This document shows, piece after piece, positions 6,434 through 12,569 of a DNA stretch of 25,933 nucleotides. The notes under the pieces were generated by a model. It made no database searches. It was not told the DNA's origin and saw only the letters and a list, made by a program, of their open reading frames with translations. The translations under genes and the position numbers were made by a program. Numbering within the stretch: the stretch's first letter is position 1; each line of letters starts with the position of its first letter. This DNA is from Nitrososphaerota archaeon (GTDB taxonomy: Archaea > Thermoproteota > Nitrososphaeria > Nitrososphaerales > Gagatemarchaeaceae). The DNA is taken from the NCBI GenBank assembly GCA_005877225.1, contig VBPK01000141.1:17867-43799 (forward strand), given 5' to 3'.

Positions 6434-8446
6434 TTGTCCAAGAGGATCGAGGAGGTCTCAGAGGAGATGCCGGCCGCCGCTACGAGTATCAGAGAGATCA
6501 TCCTCGAAAATTTCATGAGTTACGAGTACGCCAGGATACCCCTCCGCGAAGGGCTGAACCTGATCGTCGGCCCCAACGGGGCCGGCAAGTCCTCCATCCT
6601 CCTCGCAATCTCGGTCGCTCTGGGCCAGGTTTACACCGAGAGGTCGAGGAAGCTAAGCGACCTCATCAGGCGCGGAAAGGAGATCGCGCGCGTCTCTCTC
6701 GTCTTCGACAATCGTCCCGTCGAGGGCAAGAGGCCCATCCCCTACTCGAAGTCGGAGACGTTCATGCTGAGCAGGTACCTGAGAAAGGATGGCTCTTACT
6801 GGTTCGAGGCAGACTACAGGGAGATCGACAAGAGCGAAGTGGTGAGGCTCCTGCGGGAGTTTGGGATGAATCCGGACAACCTTCTGATCATAATGCACCA
6901 GGGGATGATAGAGGAGCTGGGAGCGGTCTCCTCACAGCAGAGACTCAAGATGGTCGAAGAGGCGGTCGGGTTCCACGAGTACCGGGAAAGGATTCTGCGG
7001 GCCGAGGAGGAGCTGAAGGGGCTGACGAGCGAGGAGACCTCCCTGTCACAGCTGGTCGACAACGCCAATCAAGCCTTGGAATACTGGAAGCAGATTTACG
7101 ACAGGTACCTCGAGAAGAAGAAACTCCTCGAGCACGCGGGCCTCCTAGGGAAGGAACTCCTCTGGAGTAAGGAGGCGAAGCTTTCGAAGTCCCTGCAGTC
7201 GGTCGAGGACAGGCTCACGGGGAAGGCGAAGAGCCTCGAAGACTTGCGCGACCAGCAGAGAAGGGGGCAGGAGGAGTCCGAGAAGGAGAACGAGGAGCTG
7301 CTGAACAGGGAGGTCGAGCTCAGGAAGCTCTACTATTCACTCGTTAGGGCGGAGAAGGAGCGCTCGAGGGACGAGGCCACGCGGGACGCCGCTAAGCGAA
7401 GTAGCGAGGAGCTCCAGGGGTTGCTCAAGGCGATCGATGACCTGAATCTCACCTATTCGGTGAAGAGCACCAGACGTCCGAAGGAGCTTCTCGAGTACCT
7501 GCTCGAGAAGGGGGGGAGGGAGGCGGAGGAGGCGGGGCGGCGCAAGACAGAGCTCGACAGGGAGGTTTCATCCCTCCAGCCCGAGATAACCAGGGTCGAG
7601 GAGAACGTGAGGCGGAGTATCGAGACTTACATCTCCCTCCGAGTCAAGTTCGAGGTCCTCGCGTACAGGATCAAGGTAACTGAATCTGAGATACGAGAGC
7701 TCGAGAGGTCGGCGAAGGACTACAGGGATGAGCTCGAGGCTCTCAGGCCGGACCTCGAGAAGGCGGGGGCGAGATTCTCGACTCAGCGTCAGCCCTACGA
7801 GGTCTCGGAGGAACTCAAGCTCGTCTCTGCCCAACTTCAGAAGATGCAGGACATTCCTGAGGAGGCGGAAAAGATCTACAACGACTACACAGGCAACATC
7901 GAGGAGCTGAGAGTGAAGCTTCAGACACTCCAGGAGAACAGGAAGCTCCTTCTCGCGGAGCTGGAGGTGAGAAAGAAGGTATGGAAGGAGGCGATTACAA
8001 GACTCCTCGAGACGGTTAACCCCGACTACCAATCAATCCTCGCCTCGACGGATGCTACCGGGTTCATCAGGCTGGAGGAAGGGGGCGGCATCGAGGAGGC
8101 GGGGATAGAGCTCTTCGTCGGCTTCAGGGGGACCGCCCCGACAACCCTCGACCCGTTCACGCAGAGCGGCGGAGAGCGGTCTGTCGCACTGATGGCCTTC
8201 ATTCTCTCCCTACAGACGAGAATAGTTTCACCGATGCGCGCGATGGACGAGTTCGACATCCACATGGACCCGAAGAATCGGGAGGCAATGTTCAAGATGA
8301 TCCTTTCTCACATTAGGGGGAGGCAGGGTTCCCAGTACCTCGTGATCACGCCTTCCATCCTGACCGTCTTCGACAAGACCGCACACGTCATCACCGTCCA
8401 GGCGGTCCACGGGGCGACGGAAGTAAGTGAATTGAGGGCGAAGTAG
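6434..8446 (+). CDS. Compact SMC-family ATPase with Smc5/Smc6-type head
   Basis: A 670-residue SMC ATPase. Head parts: Walker A GPNGAGKS (46-53), Q-loop MHQGMIEELG (154-163), signature QSGGERS (577-583), Walker B with catalytic Glu in AMDEFD (603-608), then HMDPKNR. The H-loop region reads SQYLVITPS (633-641). ITP in place of the usual TH is typical of Smc5 and Smc6, as are QSGGERSV, DEFDxxMD and the GIELFVGFR segment. Coiled-coil arms span about 190-330 and 365-525, with a short tip between. There is no room for a canonical hinge and no zinc hook; the protein has no cysteine at all. Ordinary SMCs have 1100-1200 residues. The start TTG 6434 is placed by the promoter. The kleisin-like and KITE-like genes follow directly. 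A role in DNA entrapment, loop extrusion or repair is inferred. Confidence 0.9.
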   Translation: MSKRIEEVSEEMPAAATSIREIILENFMSYEYARIPLREGLNLIVGPNGAGKSSILLAISVALGQVYTERSRKLSDLIRRGKEIARVSLVFDNRPVEGKRPIPYSKSETFMLSRYLRKDGSYWFEADYREIDKSEVVRLLREFGMNPDNLLIIMHQGMIEELGAVSSQQRLKMVEEAVGFHEYRERILRAEEELKGLTSEETSLSQLVDNANQALEYWKQIYDRYLEKKKLLEHAGLLGKELLWSKEAKLSKSLQSVEDRLTGKAKSLEDLRDQQRRGQEESEKENEELLNREVELRKLYYSLVRAEKERSRDEATRDAAKRSSEELQGLLKAIDDLNLTYSVKSTRRPKELLEYLLEKGGREAEEAGRRKTELDREVSSLQPEITRVEENVRRSIETYISLRVKFEVLAYRIKVTESEIRELERSAKDYRDELEALRPDLEKAGARFSTQRQPYEVSEELKLVSAQLQKMQDIPEEAEKIYNDYTGNIEELRVKLQTLQENRKLLLAELEVRKKVWKEAITRLLETVNPDYQSILASTDATGFIRLEEGGGIEEAGIELFVGFRGTAPTTLDPFTQSGGERSVALMAFILSLQTRIVSPMRAMDEFDIHMDPKNREAMFKMILSHIRGRQGSQYLVITPSILTVFDKTAHVITVQAVHGATEVSELRAK

Positions 8447-8451
8447 CTAGT

Positions 8452-9210
8452 TTGGGCGACAGGAAACTCGAAGATTTGTTGCGTGTGATTTCACTGTGCG
8501 CCTCGATTCAGTCCTCTAGCGCCAACCCCTTTGAAGTGGACATCATGGAAAAACTTCAAGTTTTGAAGAAGCATCTGCCCGACTGGGAGTTCCTGGACGA
8601 ACTCCTGCTCGACTCTGAGGCCCTCTATGAACTCGCGCAGATAGTGAAACTGCAAGATTTGTGGCTCAAACAAAAAGCGACTTCTCTCTACATCGACCCG
8701 CTCCTCGTGCAGCTGAAGGTGAAGCTGCTGAGCAGGCAAGCCTTGGCTGAATCGTTCGTAAAGAGCTGGCATCCCATCGCGCAGCTAGACCAGCTTTCCC
8801 CCAAAGGACTAGAGAAGGCGTTCGTCTACTGGCGGGATCTGCGGCCCTTCTCCGAGCGATTCAAGGACCAGTTCGGCACTTACGGCGCCAGGCCGGGGGT
8901 CGTGGACTATCAGGACCTCGTGGACCTGGGAATCTTCACCCAGGAGCAGTTCGACTCGAAGATGAACGTCGTGTACGACGAGCTCGCGCTGACTTCCAAA
9001 GGAGAGTGGATCGACTACAGGGAATTCATCGAGAGCAGCGAGGTAGAGAAGAAGATCACGAGAGCCTACATCCTCGCCTTCCTGATAAGCGATGGAATGG
9101 CGCTCGTCAAGACCGACCCACTGACAGGCAAGATCTCGATAATGCCGCTCCCCCGCAGGGCAACCGGTGAGGCGAAGTCGGTCGCCATCTCGGTGACGGA
9201 GGGAACTTGA
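8452..9210 (+). CDS. Kleisin-like (Nse4-like) partner of the SMC ATPase
   Basis: A 252-residue protein starting at TTG 8452, five nucleotides after the SMC stop. Residues 1-100 are predicted helical (as in the kleisin N-terminus that binds the SMC neck), the middle is variable, and residues about 190-234 hold a compact winged-helix-like end: an aliphatic stretch AYILAFLISDGMALV followed by KTDPLTGKISIMPLP. This resembles the Nse4 C-terminal pattern (SFLVRDG followed by a strand with a proline near the end) and more loosely the ScpA C-terminus. In kleisins this domain binds the bottom of the SMC head. Position between an SMC and a KITE-like gene is the classic order of SMC operons. The call rests on remembered family patterns and context without an alignment, so it is tentative. 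Confidence 0.62.
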   Translation: MGDRKLEDLLRVISLCASIQSSSANPFEVDIMEKLQVLKKHLPDWEFLDELLLDSEALYELAQIVKLQDLWLKQKATSLYIDPLLVQLKVKLLSRQALAESFVKSWHPIAQLDQLSPKGLEKAFVYWRDLRPFSERFKDQFGTYGARPGVVDYQDLVDLGIFTQEQFDSKMNVVYDELALTSKGEWIDYREFIESSEVEKKITRAYILAFLISDGMALVKTDPLTGKISIMPLPRRATGEAKSVAISVTEGT

Positions 9211-9893
9211 TGGAGGACGCCGAGAAGGCGGAGAAGGCCTTCCTGGAGAGGAAGGTCCGCAAGGCCTTCCAGACCCTGCTGCTCCAGCGAGGTCGCAACC
9301 CCGGCGTCAAGGGGTGGGAGCTCAAGAGGCACCTCGGAAGAGACTACAGAAAGATCCTGGAAGTCCTCTCCGGCGACGTCAGGGCGCTCGGCCTGGAGGT
9401 CCACGAAGTGAAGGGGGTGGACGGGTCTGATGACGCTTCACGCTTTCTCCTCAGGTTCAGGGACCCCCCGACCATGACCGAGGCCGAGACATCCGGGATA
9501 AGGATAGACGACCTCGCGGTCCTCGCCTCCTCGATAGCTTACATCAATTCGAGGCAGGGGAGAGCGGGGAGGAGAGAGCTGGAGCAGTTCTTGAAGGAGA
9601 AGTTCCCGAAGTGGAGGGTCGACTACTCGATCGAGAGGTACATCAAGAAGGGTTACCTCGACCAGGACGAGAAGTCGCTTCTGCGAATCGGTTGGAGGAC
9701 TCGCGCCGAGATCGACGAGAGAACTCTGATGACCCTCCTACTGTCCCGTGGAAGCGAAGTAGCGACGGCGTGGGGCTTCCCTCTCACCTTCGATTATCTG
9801 GTCAATCACCTCCCCCCCCGCCTCTCCCTCCTTCTTCATTCGAGAGGCGAGGTTCGAGGCGTCAGAAAGTCTGATTCCTCTCCCCGCGAGTAG
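9210..9893 (+). CDS. KITE-like tandem winged-helix protein (Nse3/MAGE-like)
   Basis: A 227-residue protein from ATG 9210, overlapping the preceding TGA by one base; an in-frame TTG at 9207 is an alternative. Two winged-helix units are suggested. The first spans residues about 14-88 (VRKAFQTLLLQRGRNPGVKG through LGLEVHEV and a strand RFLLRF), and the second about 98-167 (LAVLASSIAYINSRQGRAGRRELEQFL through GWRTRAEID). The order, the LGLEVHEV strand and the GWRTRAEID ending resemble the MAGE/Nse3 domain (FGMELVEV, then a WGPRAxAE-like end). KITE proteins bind kleisins and DNA in SMC complexes. From residue 177 on, the frame overlaps the convergent lhr gene by 156 nt. This tail may carry little function. 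Confidence 0.6.
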   Translation: MEDAEKAEKAFLERKVRKAFQTLLLQRGRNPGVKGWELKRHLGRDYRKILEVLSGDVRALGLEVHEVKGVDGSDDASRFLLRFRDPPTMTEAETSGIRIDDLAVLASSIAYINSRQGRAGRRELEQFLKEKFPKWRVDYSIERYIKKGYLDQDEKSLLRIGWRTRAEIDERTLMTLLLSRGSEVATAWGFPLTFDYLVNHLPPRLSLLLHSRGEVRGVRKSDSSPRE

Positions 9894-12569
9894 CATGTCC
9901 AGAGTGTGCCCGTACTCCTTCCTCAGCTCGGCCGACCTCTTCAGCGATGTAAGCAGTTTGAGCCTCTTCCCGCGGAACGTTGACCTGCTCCTCGCCTTCA
10001 TTGCGAGCGAGAAGACATTTTCGTACGAGTCGGTCGAGAGACCGATCGCCTCCCTCCCGCAGCTGGGACACTTCTTCAGCGTTTCAAGGTCCCTCACCCT
10101 CCTCAGCTCGAGGAACTCCCAGCAGTGAGTGCAGACGGCGACGAGGAAGGTATCTAGGATCCTGACCCGGGTAGATTGGCGCAGTAGGGCGCGGAGCCTC
10201 TCGGGAGAGACGATCTCCCCCCTCCTGCTAATCTCCTCCACCCCTATCCTCGCTATCGGTGAGAGTCCCTCGTACTCCAAGAGCTTCACCTCTATCTCTC
10301 CACTCTTCATCTTTGACACCACTTTGGACGCCCCATCGACGTCGAAGTCGTCGTGAAAGATGACCTTCATCGCCTCCTCGTAGACGGGTGTCTCCTTCAG
10401 GGCCTCGACGAGTCCGGATATCGAGACGCTGCCATAGTCCGCGTCCTTCGAGATGGCGCCGCACTTCTTTCCGACGTGGATCAACCGTCGCTTGAAGATG
10501 CCGGACCTCTCAACGGCCTTCTCCGCCGCCTTTCTCAGGTCCTTCGACTGCAGTTCAGCCAGGATAGACTCGACCACCTTGGCCGAAACTTCGGCCTCGA
10601 TTACGATCCTGTACGGGTCCTGTTGCACCGCGACCGACTGCCCGATCTTCTCGGAGATCAGGTGGCCGATCACCCTCGCGAGCAGCCTGTTCACCTTGTG
10701 TCCAAAAGAGGCCTGAATTATCGCATACTTGTCCCACCTCTCGACCGTGACGAGCCTGTCCGAAGGGATCGGCAGGCCGGCCGAGCTCTGTTCAGCGACC
10801 TCCCTCAAGGCATCTCTTAGCGTCTCCTCGCTTACGGGATATGTCTTGACCAGCTCTTTGATGAACTTCGCCTCGGAGGACTCGGCGACGGCCTCAGCGT
10901 ATCCACGCCGCGTCGCCCCGACCTCCAGCGCCACCTCCAGGGGAACCGGTATCTCGTCCCCCACCCAGTTGGGAACCGCCCCCGTCGGGTCGTCTTCCGC
11001 CCTGACGTAGATCTTGTCGCTGTAGATCTGCTCTATCTTCCAGCATCGTCCCCCCTCTACGAACTTGACTCCCACCTCCCCGTACTCGGAGACGAAAGCT
11101 TCGTCGAGGGCACCGACCATCCTGTCGCCCTCAACCACCAGGTACTGCTTCTCGTCAGGAATCATCGACAGGTTGTCGAAGTAGTATTCGAAGAGAGGTT
11201 TGATGTCCCTCGCCCGAGAGACCCTGTTCTCCGCCTCACTGTAGAACGCTAGCCTCGGGTACCTCTCTCGCATGTAAGTCACCAGCTTCTTGAGCGTCTC
11301 CAAACTGAGGGTCGAATACGGATACGACTCCCTGAAGAGGGAGTACACCTCCTCGAGGCCCCATGACCCCCTCTCGATGAGCAGCCCGGCGATTTGGTGC
11401 ACCGCAGAATCGTAGGGCGCCTCGAAGGGCTCGAGCGGCTCCAGCTCCCCCAGTGTCGCCCGCCTGCAGAGGACCATCGCCTCCAGGGTGTCCTCGAGGA
11501 ATCCGATGTCGATGCCGAGCTCCAGGCTGCTCGTGCAGATCACCCCGAGAAGCTTCCCCTCCTTCAGGTCTCTCTCGACCGCCTCCCGTGTCGCCTTCGA
11601 GAGTGAGCTGTGGTGTATCCCGATGGGGAACCGCGGGTCCCAGACACGGAATCTGTTCGCGAGGGCTTCGGCCTCAGTCCTGGTGTTCGTAAATATGAGG
11701 ACGGACCGGTACCTCTCCACGTTCTCCCTTATTGTCCTCAGCCTCGCCGCGACCTCTGGAAAAGAATAGATCGTCTCTGCGAAGTGCGAGTCAGCCGCTG
11801 TAGGCCTGGGTACCTCCACCCTTAGAGAGAGGTCCTTCTCGACGGGTACCCTGAGTATCTCACACTCCCTCCCCCGCCCCACGAGGAATTCTGCTATGCG
11901 CTCAGGGGAGCCCACCGTGGCGGACAGTCCGATGACCTGGACGTTCCCCTTCACCAGCCTTCTGAGTCGCTCAAGACCGACTGCGAGCTGGCTTCCCCTC
12001 TTGTCCTCCGCCAGTTCGTGTATCTCATCTACGACGAGCCATCTCAGCGTGGCGAGGCTCTCCCTGATTCTTCGCCCTATCAGGAGTATCTGGAGGGTCT
12101 CCGGGGTTGTGATCAGTATGTCGGGAGGCGCGAGACTGAGGTTCGTCCTCTCCGCCTGCGAGCTGTCGCCGTGCCGCACTCCGAGACGGATGTCGAAGCG
12201 CTTGCACCACCACTGCATCCTCTCCAGCATGTCGCGGTTTAGAGCGCGGAGGGGGGTCACGTAGAGCAGCTTCGTCCCCCTGGGGCGGGTCGCCCCCTCG
12301 CGAATCAGCTTGTCAATTATGGGAAGGATTGCCGCCTCGGTCTTCCCGGTCCCCGTCGGAGCCATCAAGAGGGCGTTCTTCCCCTCGGTCACTATGGGAA
12401 CGAGCCTCACCTGTGGGTCGGTGGGGGATGAGAACCCTCGCTCCTTCAGCGCCTGAACGAGCGGAGGGGAGAATAGCTCGAAGACGCTCGTCTCCTTCAG
12501 TGGTGATCGCCTACTTGCTGTCCCAGTACGGACGGGTGGTGACGAATCGAAGCTTCGCTTCCAAGACAT
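9738..12569 (-). CDS. Lhr-family helicase paralogue lacking motif VI
   Basis: A 943-residue Lhr-like superfamily 2 protein. Walker A APTGTGKT (70-77), DEIH (181-184), SAT (216-218), TSSLELGIDIG (346-356), the Lhr core with YYFDNLSMIPDE, and a C-terminal zinc ribbon (CTHC and CPSC) are all present. Compared with its tandem paralogue, about 39 residues are missing right after LGIDIG (near base 11500), including all of motif VI (QRVGRSGHR in the paralogue) with its arginine fingers. The frame is kept. Without motif VI, helicase activity should be impaired. The cause is either a real deletion or an assembly error. The ATG at 12569 lies inside the end of the upstream lhr (59-nt overlap), with no later ATG, GTG or TTG before the conserved core. 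The 3' end overlaps the KITE-like gene by 156 nt. Confidence 0.88.
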   Translation of the reverse strand: MSWKRSFDSSPPVRTGTASRRSPLKETSVFELFSPPLVQALKERGFSSPTDPQVRLVPIVTEGKNALLMAPTGTGKTEAAILPIIDKLIREGATRPRGTKLLYVTPLRALNRDMLERMQWWCKRFDIRLGVRHGDSSQAERTNLSLAPPDILITTPETLQILLIGRRIRESLATLRWLVVDEIHELAEDKRGSQLAVGLERLRRLVKGNVQVIGLSATVGSPERIAEFLVGRGRECEILRVPVEKDLSLRVEVPRPTAADSHFAETIYSFPEVAARLRTIRENVERYRSVLIFTNTRTEAEALANRFRVWDPRFPIGIHHSSLSKATREAVERDLKEGKLLGVICTSSLELGIDIGFLEDTLEAMVLCRRATLGELEPLEPFEAPYDSAVHQIAGLLIERGSWGLEEVYSLFRESYPYSTLSLETLKKLVTYMRERYPRLAFYSEAENRVSRARDIKPLFEYYFDNLSMIPDEKQYLVVEGDRMVGALDEAFVSEYGEVGVKFVEGGRCWKIEQIYSDKIYVRAEDDPTGAVPNWVGDEIPVPLEVALEVGATRRGYAEAVAESSEAKFIKELVKTYPVSEETLRDALREVAEQSSAGLPIPSDRLVTVERWDKYAIIQASFGHKVNRLLARVIGHLISEKIGQSVAVQQDPYRIVIEAEVSAKVVESILAELQSKDLRKAAEKAVERSGIFKRRLIHVGKKCGAISKDADYGSVSISGLVEALKETPVYEEAMKVIFHDDFDVDGASKVVSKMKSGEIEVKLLEYEGLSPIARIGVEEISRRGEIVSPERLRALLRQSTRVRILDTFLVAVCTHCWEFLELRRVRDLETLKKCPSCGREAIGLSTDSYENVFSLAMKARSRSTFRGKRLKLLTSLKRSAELRKEYGHTLDMLLAGRGIRLSDASNLASRMKKEGEAGGEVIDQIIEGEREAPRRRYFASTGQ

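Noticed and set aside
6434..8446. Classification of the SMC-like ATPase as Rad50
   Set aside because: No CxxC zinc hook, no mre11 neighbour, and the signature and H-loop fit Smc5/6 better.
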